Shown: positions 44,645 through 56,466 of the stretch, one piece after another
How positions within the stretch are numbered: position 1 is the first letter of the stretch
Layout: each line of letters opens with the position of its first letter
From: Botryotinia globosa
Taxonomy: Eukaryota > Ascomycota > Leotiomycetes > Helotiales > Sclerotiniaceae
NCBI GenBank assembly: GCA_014898425.1
Contig: RCSZ01000005.1
Span: forward strand, 1,700,501-1,764,500
Direction of reading: 5' to 3'
Length of the DNA stretch: 64,000 nt
Notes under the pieces: generated by a model
The model's database searches: none
Seen by the model: only the letters and a program-made list of their open reading frames with translations
What the model was told of the DNA's origin: nothing
Position numbers and translations under genes: made by a program

Positions 44645-46129
44645 ATGTCAAGACGGGCCCAGGATGACAATATTTCGAAGTCCTTTCTTGCTGTTGTGGT
44701 GGGTGCAAATTGAAGATTTAGGCTCGCTGGACTTTTTTTTTTTACTTTTCCTCGGCTTTCAGATCTCGCTTTGGCTTTTAAAAACTTCTTTCTTTCAAGT
44801 AACGCTGAAAATTTCCAGGATTTCATGGCATTTTTTTCAGCTGTCAAAAACCAGATAGCTTAACACAATCAAGATGTTCTAAAAATGCTTTGTGGCTTTG
44901 GTGTTGAAGGTAAAAAGCAGTATGATGGCTTACATAGAGAAAGATGTCACCTTCTCATTTCCTCTCGCAATCCTTCTTCATCAGCAATTGAATGTCCAAG
45001 AATTTGATCACTAAGATCTTTAACTAATTTTCGCATCGCTTAAAAGGGGTGGCAGAATTTCTCTCGTTATTTAATGTGTGTAGATGAAGAAAAAGAAAAC
45101 AACAGACCATTTTTGAAGATTGACTTGCTCTGTTTGACATAGAGGTGGGTAGACTAATAAGCTTCGTGGATGTTTGCTAAATGGATATTTCCAGTAACGA
45201 TTTTTTGTTATCATGGAGTGGTCATGATGAGGTATATATATGGATTGTTGAGTTTCGTACCGTGGCTGATGATTGAAGGAAGGAACATTGGAAGTAGACT
45301 CTTTCCTTCAGAAGTTGGTCTTGGTATTGTAGCTGCTACGAATGCAGTAGCAGTTTCATCGTTTGCTGTGCTTTGTTGTGTGACAAATGTTGCTCGAGTA
45401 TACGAAAATCTTCCCAGAGAGGATAGTAGTGCTACAATACAATTCTGTACAAGAAATTCGAGAACGGTTATTGTGCCATTATACATATGCTTGTATTGAT
45501 AGAATCGTGTTTGTAGCTCTATTCGATTCAGATGAGTTGAAGGGTAGAGTATTCCCTGGTGGTCTTCAAATTGAAGGTTTGTCTGTATCATAGAGTGTGT
45601 AGCTTGTAAGTGGTGGTTGACCATTAAAAGCGATGAGATGTTTGCGAACTTTGATCATGCCGACGAGATGGGTGGACTGTTGATCTTGCCAGCAGTTGAA
45701 AAGGAGATGAAGTTGAGGTTGTGAAGCATACAATGGAATAGAACGGTAGTATCTTAAATTTGACGTATGTCCAATATCCTCGCCTCCAAATCCCACACGA
45801 TGATTCTCCTATATAGGTACCTATTCAACGACTCGAGTAATCTACTTTGATTTCCAAGCAGTACTTGGGGGTTAAATATACATCTTAGAATTATGCATCC
45901 AAACCTTAACATCCTCACTCGCTTCCGCTAGCAAGGATTGACCTGCATATGTAGAAGAATATGAGTGGTGGAAGAACTAAGGCTCGGGACAATGTTAAGG
46001 GTATACATGCATGTGTGACGTCGGTAGTTAAAATCTGGGGTAATTTTTCTGTCCTGGAAGAGAAGAATCTATCTATCTACATTTGTATCTTTGCCCAGTT
46101 TTACCAATTGACATGCTACACAAATCACT
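44645..46129. other. Intergenic region
   Basis: About 1.5 kb between two plus-strand genes. A 109-codon ORF (45170-45499) with two hydrophobic stretches has an ATG but no recognisable family and no flanking support. An ATAGGTACCTAT palindrome is at 45813-45824. Confidence 0.5.
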
Positions 46130-48522
46130 ATGCACGTTTCAGCTATCTTTTCCTCCTGCGTATCTTTTCTCTGGATCGTTAAGGCTGGCGCTCTAATCCA
46201 GAGACAAGAAATCGTCCAAACCTACAATGTTTACCGTAATGCTAGTTCCGCAACTACACCTCTGCAAGTTGGCAATGGTAATTTTGCATTTGGTGTCGAT
46301 GTGACGGGGCTCCAGACCTTCCATCCTTTTGCAACCATGTCAACATGGGGTTGGCATAACTTCAGTTTGCCAACAACCCCAAATCAAACATCTGTGGAAG
46401 GTGAGGTCTGATTGTTGATTAAATTTGTTGGAATACGAGTTGTTAACAAATTGAAGACTTTACCGGTTTGGACTGGTGGTCCCATGGACGGCTTGTCAAT
46501 TATGACCAGCCCAATCCAGCTGAGGCTGATATATCAAATTGGCTAATCAAGAATCCTCAGCGCTTGAATCTGGGTAATATTGGTTTTTGGTTCGCGATCG
46601 CGAATGTTACGGAAGCCGACTTGGAGAAGAAAAGTCAGGTTCTTGACTTATGGAACGGCGTGATCACTTCAACGTTTATGTACAATAGCAGCCAAGTGCG
46701 TGTTGAGGTATCAGCTGCGTCAGACGCTGATATTGTCATAATCAATGTGGAGTCTGAGCTGCTTAGGATTGGCTCTTTAGGTTTGTTTTTCGACTTTCCA
46801 TATTCGGATGTGAACAAATTCGATGCGCCATTTGTCGGCGTGTGGAATGCCGGCAGTAAACATTCTACATCTCTTGATGCTGCGGGCAACGAGGCCGTTA
46901 TCCAACATACACTAGACGATACTAGCTACTGTTTTACCGCGAGATGGGAAGGAAAGGGTCAGGTATCAGGTCCCAAGGAGGGTACGCATCGATACTTTCT
47001 CACAACTCCAGGGTCTAGCAATTTGAAAATGACAGCGACGTTCTCGGATGATGCAAGCTGTGGTAAATCTGGAAACATGAGTGCACCATCTGTGGCGGAT
47101 CTTGCTGATAGCTCTAAGACGTGGTGGCAGACTTATTGGGAATCCGGAGCATTCATTGACTTGACTTCTGTTGACTCCACAAATGCCACTGAGCTCCAGC
47201 GACGAACTATCCTATCTCAATACCTGCTAGCGGTCAATTCAGCTTCAGACTTCCCACCTCAAGGTATGTCATTTAGACTAGCAACGAGATGAGATTTTCT
47301 TCGAAGATTTTCTGATTGTCTAGAATCTGGACTGGTAAATAATGGGTGGTATGGAAAATTCCACGTTCGTATTCCCAAACCATTTTATTTCTACTTTCTA
47401 TGATGAGTCTCATTTGGCTCAGAACAATAGCTAAGAATCATTCGTATAGCTTGAGATGGTCTTCTGGCATCTTATGCATTTTTCCCGATGGAATCATTTC
47501 GACCTTGTTTGGCGAAGCATGCCAGGAATGTATGAGCAGTTCCTTAAGTCTTCGCTCGACAGGGCCAGACTCCAAGGATATGAGGGCGCTCGATGGGGGA
47601 AAATGACCGACCCGACCGGCCGTAGCGCGCCTGGGGGCATCAACTCTCTTTTGGTCTGGCAGCAACCGCATCCGATGTACTTTGCCGAGATCGAATACCG
47701 ATCGTTCCCGAATGAGACGACACTTGAAAGATGGGATGAGGTATTGACAGCTACAGCAGATTTTATGGCATCGTTCGCGTGGTATAATGCTACAACTGGA
47801 GTCTATGATTTGGGTCCACCAACGTATCCCGTCTCTGAGAATACGAATCCAAATGCGACAATCAACCCAACCTTTGAGCTGGCGTACTGGAGATTTGGTC
47901 TTGATGTAGCTATGAGCTGGAAACGGCGTCAGGGGAAGTCTTTCCCTGAGAATTGGAAGAACGTGCGGGAAAATCTTGCTCCCCTGCCCATCGTCAACGA
48001 TACATACCCCGTGTACGAGGGTATTCCTAACATGTGGACAGACAACGAAACAACATCGGATGTGAGTGATCTTACAGTTACGTTACCTACACACCCAAAA
48101 CTCCAGATTGCTAATCCTGATCCCAATGACAGCATCCAGCAATGGCGGGTATTTATGGATGGCTCCCACCCCCTAGCTCCCCTCCCCTCAACATGACCAT
48201 TGTTAGTAACACTGCCTCCAAAATCCACTCTCTTTGGGACTTGAAAGATTCATATGGTTGGGACTTTGCTCTACTGGCCATGAACTCTCTCCGTCTAGGC
48301 GACACAGACCAAGCAATAGAGTACCTGTTACATCCAATCTTTCAGTTCGACGACGCTGGATATCCCGTAGGAGGGTCACGCGTGCCAACCCCGTACTTCC
48401 CGAATGCGGGGGGACTGATGCTTGCTTTGGCAATGATGGCAGGGGGGTGGGATGGTGAGCCTGGAATGCATTTTCCCGAGGGTTGGGATGTCAAAGTGGA
48501 GGGATTTGTGCCGGGTTTGTAG
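46130..48522 (+). CDS. Secreted six-hairpin glycosidase-like protein
   Basis: Five exons, 46130-46400, 46457-47263, 47324-47364, 47450-48061 and 48133-48522, give 706 aa. The N-terminus is a signal peptide (MHVSAIFSSCVSFLWIVKAGA) and the protein has many N-glycosylation sequons, so it is secreted. An N-terminal beta-sandwich (NGNFAFGVDVTGLQTF, STWGWHNFSLP, NVTEADLE) precedes an all-helical (alpha/alpha)6 domain with VNNGWYGKFHLEMVFWHLMHFSRW, EGARWGKMTDPTGRSAPGG, LLVWQQPHPMYFAE, and WDLKDSYGWDFALLAMNSLRLGD. This architecture is shared by GH65/GH95-type glycosidases, but I cannot assign the family from sequence alone. Two intron joins are important: the 41-nt exon 3, and a GTGAGT donor at 48062 that restores DHPAMAGIYGWLPPP. 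Without this splicing the frame ends 140 codons early. The substrate is unknown. Confidence 0.85.
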
Positions 48523-49139
48523 GAAAGTGAGTGAAGATGGATTTGAATGTTGAGAACATCAGGCATAGTGTGGAGTATGGTAGTATAAAACGTGGGTTCT
48601 CAGTAATCAGGTTTACTATGATACTGGACCCGTGCAGCTGGAGGTGGACAGTACTAGGTGGCTTGAAATTCTGTCTACCAAGCCACCACCCGAGCCACAC
48701 ATTTAATTATGCCGGTGATTAATCATCAACTTCTAGAAATTTTCAGATACTTCCATTACCTATCCATAGATCCTTACACATTTCCCTCTCACATAGATTA
48801 TTAATTAACATTCATTGATACATTAACTAATCATTCCATCGAATCATGCTTGGTGATGCTTTGTAATTGCCTGCCTACCTACCTAGTACTTCCCGGGTCG
48901 ACATGTATGAACAAGCTGGCTGGGTCACCGTCGAATCTCTTGATTTCTAATCATGCTCATCATCGTGAATAGTAATCATCGGCTTCCCCATTCTAACCCT
49001 TGCCTTTTTTGGTGCATCATGTGTTGCTTTCTTCGCAGTATATATATGTAGTGGTTGTGTTGTGTTTGTTCTCTCTCTTTTCATCTTCTTTCCCTTCATC
49101 TTCTCGTACCATCTGATGTTCAAAGCGACGTTGCCCAGA
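48523..49139. other. Intergenic region
   Basis: Holds the glycosidase 3' UTR and the promoter of the next gene. A CCTACCTACCTAGT motif is at 48873-48886. No gene seen. Confidence 0.5.
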
Positions 49140-49881
49140 ATGACCAAATTTGATATTGCGATTGTTTCCGACACCGTCTGCCCGTGGTGTTACGTTGGAA
49201 AGCAAAAGCTCGAGCAAGGAATCACGGCATACAAACAGCGACATCCTGATTCCAATGATACATTCAGTATCACATGGCATCCATTCTACCTTGCTCCAGA
49301 TGCGCCTAAAACAAGTAAGTCATTGCTCTTTTTTTAAAGACACATTTTCTGTCAATTAGATGTTCTGAGATTGATTGTCATGGGTAGGTGTGGATAAACG
49401 AGCATGGTACCTTGCTCGCTTTGGAGAAGAGAGGATGACAGCAGTTTTCGGCCGACTTGCGCAGGTTGGAAAGGATGTTGGTATCGATTTTCGTTTTGGA
49501 GGAAAGACGGGAGCGTCGAGAACTAGTCATCGCCTGATTCAATTGGGAAAGACAAAGTCGCCCGCCATGCAAACGAAACTAGTGGAATCATTGTTCAAGT
49601 CGTATTTCGAAGAAGAAGGCGATATCACTAGTCATGAAGTGTTACGTGATGCCGCAGTACGAGCTGGTTTGGACGAGAAGGAAGTCAATGAATGGTTGGA
49701 GAGTGAGAAGGGGGGAGCAGAGGTTGATAGGGAGGTTGAAGAGGCGAGGAGGAATTCGATTAGCGGGGTACCGAATTTCACTATCCAGGGGAAATATGAG
49801 ATTGGGGGTGCTCAGGACTCTGCAGTATTCTTGAGGTTATTTGAGAAGATCAAGGAGATGGAGGAATCGTCGAAAGCTTAG
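49140..49881 (+). CDS. DsbA/FrnE-family thiol oxidoreductase
   Basis: Exons 49140-49314 and 49388-49881 give 222 aa. The N-terminal strand and redox motif read MTKFDIAIVSDTVCPWCYVGK with Cys14 and Cys17 as CPWC. The alpha-helical insert covers KLVESLFKSYFEEEGDITSHEVLRD AAVRAGLD, and the fold closes with the cis-Pro loop SGVPNFTIQGKYEIGGAQD. This is the FrnE-like subgroup of DsbA-fold proteins, widespread in bacteria and fungi and often linked to polyketide gene clusters or stress, but no such neighbours are present here. The intron is in phase (codon S split). An in-frame ATG at 49116 would add eight residues (MFKATLPR); I prefer 49140 because family members begin just before this strand. It has no signal peptide, so the cytosol is likely. 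Confidence 0.9.
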
Positions 49882-50768
49882 GCAAAATGTATTATTAGAC
49901 AGACCTGGGCACCTGCAAACAATGAAGCCGACGATGCTGAAACTCGCGAATTTTCTGCAGAATTGTGAATCAGCCACAATTATCCACATAAATATCAGCC
50001 ACAGCCGGCGGGGGCCATGGATACCCGACCTCGGTATCTAGGTAGGTATGTAGGTACCTCCTACCTATGGATGGATCTGTATTTCGCTGCATATTATTAT
50101 GTGGCACAAGAACACCTCGAATATCCATAGATCCATCTATTTCAAGCAAGATGAAGTCAGATGCAGGATTCTTCATGAAACTACCCCCCTATCTAATTGT
50201 ACCGCGATTCTATTGTGCAGTCAAGTCAGCATTGGTCCAGTCGGGTACGCCAATTCTTCAAAACCGGAAAGGATCTCCACAACATTGTGCTGCTTTCTAC
50301 CGCGGGATTATCGAAATAGGGGTTTTGTGTTCATTTCTATACTTCATACGGTCTGGCCATTCGATAGACCCATTGACCACTAATTATGTAGTTTCATGAG
50401 TACCAATGTGTCCCGAGGTCTGGATGAAGCTCCGCTTGAGCGTATTCGTATAAGTAGTCAACCAATAAAGCTCAGGTAGCTTATTAACAACCTCCGGCTG
50501 TTGAATCTTGGTACTTACTTAACCTCCGTGAATCGATGGTATTGAGGCTCGGATTCGTATTCACAGTTCGGGTGAGGAATCATCCGTATTCGGAAACTGA
50601 CTTCTACATCTCCAAAGTAAAGTACAGACCACAGTAGTATCAACAAGACTTTTAAGGTTATATAAATACCTCAAAGATCTGAAAATTAACAAGACAATAT
50701 TTAGCAAATTAGACTCGAACAACCAGCAACATCTTCGAGCAAAATCATTTACATTACAAGTAATCAAC
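49882..50768. other. Intergenic region
   Basis: About 890 bp. Contains a dense TAGGTAGG cluster (50034-50069) and two overlapping ORFs in 50067-50399 that give no recognisable product. Short A-rich stretch before the SDR start. Confidence 0.5.
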
Positions 50769-51917
50769 ATGGTTGACGGGCAAGGATCTAACAAGGTAGC
50801 CATCGTGACGGGATGCGCAAGTGGGATGGGGCTCGAGACAACGCGGTTGTTTTTGAGCCATCAGTATAAGGTATTAGGTGTCGATGTGAACAAGATGGAT
50901 CATACTCTGTTGGATAAGCAGAACCAGGATATGGTGAGTGGTACAGACTGAAGCTCTTGGACGCTATAATCTTTCTCAGGGGCGTGGAACTTTTGGGAGA
51001 AAGCATATCAAATACTGACATATGGGTCTGAGTAGTTTCAATTTCATAGAGGGGATCTGAGTAAAGATGGAGAGTGCGATGAGCTTGTGAGAATCTGTGT
51101 TGCTCGATTTGGGTAGGTACTCTCCTCTTTTTTTTCTGTGGGCTTGAACTATCAACCACACACATACATTCAACCCGCTTTCAAAGACACTAAAAGAACC
51201 TCTAGCGATACCATTGACGTTCTGGCTAATATAGCTGGCGTGATCGACTCGATGGCCTCAGCTGACAAGGTCACGGATGGTGATTGGGATCGCGTCATTG
51301 CAATCAATCTCACGGCTCCTACGAAACTAATCAGGGCTGTCCTACCTTTCATGAGAGCTCAGAAGAATGGTGTGATTATAAATCTATGTAGTAAAGCGTC
51401 ATTGAGTGGTGCTGCGGCAGGAGTTGCTTACACAGCTTCTAAGCATGGATTGGTTCGTCGTATTCCGGTTAAGAAGCATAAATTTTGGGAGCTAATGATG
51501 CTATAGTTGGGTGTGACCAAGAATACTGCCTTCAGATTCAGAGATGAGGGTATCAGATGCAATGCTGTTTGTCCTGGGGGTCAGAACCACCTTCTTACAA
51601 AGATAAACTCCTTTGGTAACACTGGCTAACGCATATTACAGGTGTCATGACCAACATGGTCAGCTCGATGAACGTAAAAACCCTTGATCAAGAAGCGACC
51701 GCCGTGTGGGGGTAAGAACTTTCTGGGCCATTGATTCACCTGTATTTCTTATTGACAACATTATAGACCAGTTCTCGCTTTGCACATGAAGCCTGGCGAA
51801 ATGCCCAATGTTACTGTTTCAGCAATTGCTGAAGCAATCTTGTTCCTTGCAAGCGATGGAGCGAAATCGATTAACGGTGTTGCACTTCCGATTGACAATG
51901 CCTGGAGTACGATCTGA
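50769..51917 (+). CDS. Short-chain dehydrogenase/reductase (classical SDR)
   Basis: Six exons, 50769-50933, 51036-51112, 51206-51452, 51507-51579, 51642-51711 and 51767-51917, give 260 aa. The cofactor loop is VAIVTGCASGMGLETTRL (Gly15, Gly19, Gly21), followed by KVLGVDVNK and DVLANIAGVIDSM. The catalytic tetrad is complete: Ser143 in INLCSKASLSG, Tyr156 and Lys160 in YTASKHGL. The C-terminus is VSAIAEAILFLASDGAKSINGVALPIDNAW. The acidic residue after the second strand (Asp in GVDVNK) suggests NAD(H). Substrate is unknown. The splice scheme was checked by phase at every junction; intron 3 uses an unusual GTTCGT donor. The product is short but complete, as in classical SDRs. It has no clear partner gene next to it. 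Confidence 0.9.
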
Positions 51918-53142
51918 TCAATTTGGAATTTTGGAATCTTTGGAGTTTGTCTGAATAAAGAGTTCGGGGATATGGTATTGGACAACCAATGTACAACAAA
52001 ATCATTGCTTGCCCCTGAATGAAGTAAGTTTGTTTTATGCCCTCACTGTGGCTTACTCTCATCGACTTTTTGGTCAAGACTCGACGGAGAACTATGCTGC
52101 AATATTTTAGGGGGCATTTCTGTTTCTTTAATCATGTAGTATACATGTATACCCCGCCTGTCAAGGATGCAGAAACTACATTTATATATAGTTTGTTTTC
52201 TTAACGATCAGTTCTTTGCTACCTCTTCTTCACTTCTTGGCTGTCAGGTAAAACACTATTTCTCTACGTGCAATTCTCATGTCAGATCTCTGGGATTTCA
52301 AGGAAAATCGAAAGTAAATTTATTATAAGATCACTCAATCAATAAGTACATGCAAAGATATAGTGATTAGCTATGGGGCATGAAAGACCATGAATATTGA
52401 CACTCCTTCTAAAAAGATTGGAATTACTCGCCTTGTCAAATTCACTTTTTTATGGACTTTTAACAGACCCACTCATCTCGCGAGCACTCTCAGAATCCAA
52501 CCAGTCACCACCTCACCGTCGTCGCTTAACCTGCGGCGGTTATCATCACGGCGTCAAAAGAGTAACCTCACACTCTGCCTCCAACACAAAAGGTTGGCAA
52601 AAAAGAAAGAATTAAATATACTGTACCGAGTATGAAAAGGGCAAAAGAAATAACACACTTACATTGATGATGAGCACGAATTAGGGTTAGTGGGGTATAG
52701 CAACAGCTTTGTAGCAAGTTATGGGTATAGCAAAGATTGTATAGCAAAGTCGGCCACTTGACCGTTGAACCAAACCACCACTTGGTGGTTTGGTTCGAGG
52801 TTAATGAGATTGTTTGGGATTATATTGGAGAGAAGCGAAAGTGAATATGGAGGGGTTGGGTTGATAGGGTGATTGACTCTCGTCGCATCTATTTCCTTCA
52901 CTTTCGGGCCCGTATTGATCCGTCTTTTGAAAAGCGGTAAGGAAACATCCCGTATGGCATCCTGAAGACCCTTTTGCTGGATCTAGTAACCTCTTCTTAA
53001 CATTAGTTAATACGTATTGCCTGAAGAAACGCGTGCATCAAACCTCTTCTGGTAGCATACCTACTTTGCATAACTTAAATCTTTTTTTTTTTTGCACGCC
53101 AAATCTCTCCTCTCTCTCTATATACACAAATACCGTACACAA
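51918..53142. other. Intergenic region with an inverted repeat
   Basis: About 1.2 kb with no supported gene. It contains three imperfect copies of a TATAGCAA-type motif (52695-52745) and a 14-bp perfect inverted repeat (52767-52796). The two plus ORFs at 52390-52635 are not recognisable. Confidence 0.55.
52767..52796. repeat. 14-bp inverted repeat (hairpin)
   Basis: GAACCAAACCACCA, two bases CT, then TGGTGGTTTGGTTC. The arms are perfectly complementary and could form a strong hairpin. Role unknown. Confidence 0.85.
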
Positions 53143-55903
53143 ATGCCTTGCATTCAAGTTGCCCAAATGGCTGGAGATGAAGTACCGCGTCTCCTTCGAG
53201 ATCGTCATATCAAAGCGGTTAGAGATAGATTTTATCGGCCACCAACAGGTACGTCCTTTTTTCACATTTCGTAGTTCTACACGATTCATCATCATTTAGA
53301 AAATCGAGAACTAACAAAGCCAAACTAGTCAATGAACTCCGGGCCATCGATGCACTTCCACTTGAGCCTCGAAAGAACCTAAACGACACCTCTCCAAATG
53401 GTCAAAGAATCTACGAACTGTTGAGAGCATTTGAGAAGATTGGGTATGTTGAAGGACTTGAAGAAGCTGGGAGACTCCTATGGGCGCAGATATTTGCAGA
53501 GCCAGATTTCAGCCAGGAGCCTAGGAGGGAACCATCTTCAGCCGTCAGGAATATCGCGGCACGTGCGATCAATGAAGTTAAATACAGGGCCAGTCAGTAT
53601 CCTACAAAAACACCTAAAGAAAAGCCTTTGCAACAGACGTCTGCAGAGAAAGTTGTTTCTATTAACGCTACTTCAAATGCTTTTGCTGGATCTCCTCAGA
53701 AGCCCTGGATGACAAGGGGTGTTTCTATATCACCGACTCCTCGACGTGCTAGTATTTCATCAGTTGAAAATGGAAATAACAACGAGCCTCCTAATAATCA
53801 CTTCCAATCTCGCGATACACAGCTGGTCTCATTAAGATTTGCAGAATCTGGTCAGCAAACTCAAAATCGCACATCTACATTTGCCACCCCAGTTCCAGAA
53901 GGTCCACCGAACACCTATAGCGGCGGTACATATATGCCATGGCCACTGCATCAAAAAGCTCAAGAATATCAATATGCAAGCCCATATTCAATACAAACCT
54001 CTACAACATCTATGCCGTATGTCCCGGAAAAAGGAGAACCAGCACGGGATATGATGTCCCGTGCCAACGTCTCTTCAAACATTGATAGTGAATTAAGAGT
54101 CCCAGTACAGCGACCAATTTCCCATTCTCATTACACTTCAAATTTGAAGAGTGAATCGACAAATTGTGACACATTAATGGGAAATTTTCTTCATACCCAT
54201 ACGTCTCATAAGTCATATCCCTCCGCAACCTTGGAAACAAATCGGTTCAATCAAACTACATTTTCAAACTCGACTCTTCAAAACTCCTACTGGGGCCACC
54301 GAACTTCCACGATGCCATCTCCTGAGAATTATTATGACCCTTCTTCTTTTCCTTCCACAAACAGAAACCCTTTACGGTCATCTAATGACTTAGAGTATCA
54401 GAATAGACAGATTACAGGCTCAACTGGCAATACATATGACCCTACAAGTTCTCCCTTTCATCCGGCCATATCAGCTGAGGGACAACAACTCTTTCTCCTA
54501 CGCAAAAAAGAAGAGGAAACAGAGCTTGCTCGCATAACCTCGAACATCCACCATTCCCTATCAAGCCTACCTGATAATCAAGGAGATCAACAAACTAGCT
54601 CGAGCTCGACAATATTTGCTGCAAATACCTCAACAAGCACGTCGACAACTGACCATAGAACCCAACTTGCTACGCCAAGCGCTTCTATGCAGCAAAGTCA
54701 TTCGTCTGATACTTCTGCTGTAGCACCAGGCCAATCGAGTAACAATCCTTTTGTCATTCGTGACAATATGGGATTTATACGTACGTTTCAACCTGAATCT
54801 GGTTTGTAATAGATATAAACATCCTCAACATTAAATTCACAAGAAATTACAGATCAAGACATGAACTTCGCTCCAAAAAATCTTCTACCAATGAGTTCCA
54901 GAAGAATCACCAGATCTATCTCTAGCTCCACCACTACGCCAATTCTGCTCGCACCCAAGACCATCAAAGGCGGAACCACCTTTCCAAATGAAGCTGATCC
55001 TCAATTTGCAATGTCAATTCCTGAAAAACCACTACCCGGTACGATCTTCAGCACTAGAACCCAAAATGCCCTCTCGGTTCACAATGCCAAGAAGAATAGC
55101 ACGAAAAAGGCATTCATTCCTACATCTCCAGTTTCCGCTCAAGTAGATGGAGCATCAGATTCTGCATCAAGTATTAAGATCTGAGCAATTACTCTAGACT
55201 ACCTACTAAAGATTTGAATTTAGATACCGACGTTCAAGCACATTGGATTCCAGATTTACCACCACAGCAAGAATCATCCTACTCGAGCGCCTCCCCACAC
55301 CACTCCATCGAATTCATCCACTTCGACTCCATGAAATATTACGACAACGACGACAATGCGTACACAGAACAACCCGCCTCCACCCCCCCGACCTCTATCA
55401 CCCATTCCGCTCAACCCCTTCAAAATTTCTTTCATCCCACCCCAACCCGTCCTTCACCCCCAACACTCCACCTCCGCCCCCACACCCCAGAGTATCTCCT
55501 CTTCCCACCCACCGCCGCCTCATCCTCCAAGCAAATCTGGCCACGACCTCCGCCCGAAATCGAAGGCTACCGTCAATACACCTTCGTCCGCGACCGCATC
55601 TCCCTCAACATGAAAGCCAAACGTCGCACAGAAATCGATCTCGATACAGGAGATTATCGACACAGTATGGATAGTAAGGAGACGAGTCGCGGATACAAAA
55701 TGGATGGGACGCGTATCCGCACTAGTTCGCGATATTTTCATAAGAAGAGGATTGCGAAGAAATCGAAGGAGAAGATGGAGGAAGAGAGGGTGGATGAGAT
55801 TGTGAGGAAGGTGGAGAGTGTAGAGAAGGGGGTTGAGGAGATGAGGAGGGAAGAGGGAGATGCGTTGTTGGAGTTGTTAGGTGGTGGGTTCTTGCCTTTG
55901 TGA
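53143..55903 (+). CDS. Hypothetical 858-aa largely disordered protein
   Basis: Exons 53143-53248, 53329-54801, 54853-55170 and 55224-55903 join in phase to one 858-aa product; two short ORFs in the 3' part are thus exons, not genes. I do not recognise the family. The N-terminal 130 residues look folded (DEVPRLLRDRHIKAVRDRFYRPP-VNELRAIDAL, RIYELLRAFEKIGYVEGLEEAGRLLW, SAVRNIAARAINEVKYR). The large middle is Ser/Thr/Pro/Asn-rich and disordered. A Glu/Lys-rich coiled-coil-like part KKEEETELARITSNIHHSL is near residue 440. The C-terminus is basic to acidic: RRTEIDLDTGDYRHSMDS, HKKRIAKKSKEKMEEERVDEIVRKVESVEKGVEEM, a predicted helix. The 49-53 bp introns have GTTTGT and GTATTA donors. Possibly a nuclear or scaffold protein; this is speculation. 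Confidence 0.7.
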
Positions 55904-56466
55904 AAGGGTTTGAGTTTTGGTTTTCGTTGGGTTGTGGGTAATTGGTTAAAGGGGGTGTTGGGTTTTCATGGGACTCGTTGACTCATGTTCGATCGATGTG
56001 TTTCATATATGCACTCTAGGGTTTCCTCCGTGTTGAGGAATTTTCTTGGTCACATTAGATATCTAGTAGTGACGATTAATAAATTCATCAATAACAAATG
56101 AATGAGAGTAAAATGTGAAACATACTGTCCAATATACTCTGGAATACCATGCCTTCATGTCAAGACTTGCGTTTTGATTGCTACGTTAGTCATATTGGAC
56201 TACTCAATATCACACATTCAACTTGATATGCAACGTAGGTAGCTACTCGCACACACATTAAGTATTTAGAAATGCTAATTGCGGAATCCTATAAAAGATA
56301 CAGTCTATACACAAACGATGTATATGCGAAGAAATCTTTAACTTTTTCACAGACCGATAACATCAAACCAAACCATCTTTTTCGACACCAACCCTATGAG
56401 CAGATAATAAAATGAACAGACTTAAACAGATTTCTCCAGAACTCTACCCTCCTGACTCCCACCTCT
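55904..56466. other. Convergent intergenic region
   Basis: Between the 858-aa gene (+) and the seven-helix gene (-). Contains a CGTAGGTAGCTAC motif at 56234-56245. No gene seen. Confidence 0.5.

Noticed and set aside
45170..45499. 109-codon ORF with hydrophobic stretches
   Set aside because: It has an ATG but no family likeness, and opposite-strand frames are open as well, which suggests chance.
48142..48522. Separate 126-aa gene after the glycosidase
   Set aside because: A GTGAGT donor at 48062 and an ACAG acceptor before 48133 join it in phase as the last exon of the glycosidase.
54861..55184. Separate small gene after the 53-54.8 kb ORF
   Set aside because: Phase-matched introns at 54802-54852 and 55171-55223 join it to both neighbours, so it is an exon.
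55243..55674. 143-codon Pro/His/Arg-rich ORF
   Set aside because: It is the alternative frame of a C-rich coding exon of the 858-aa gene.
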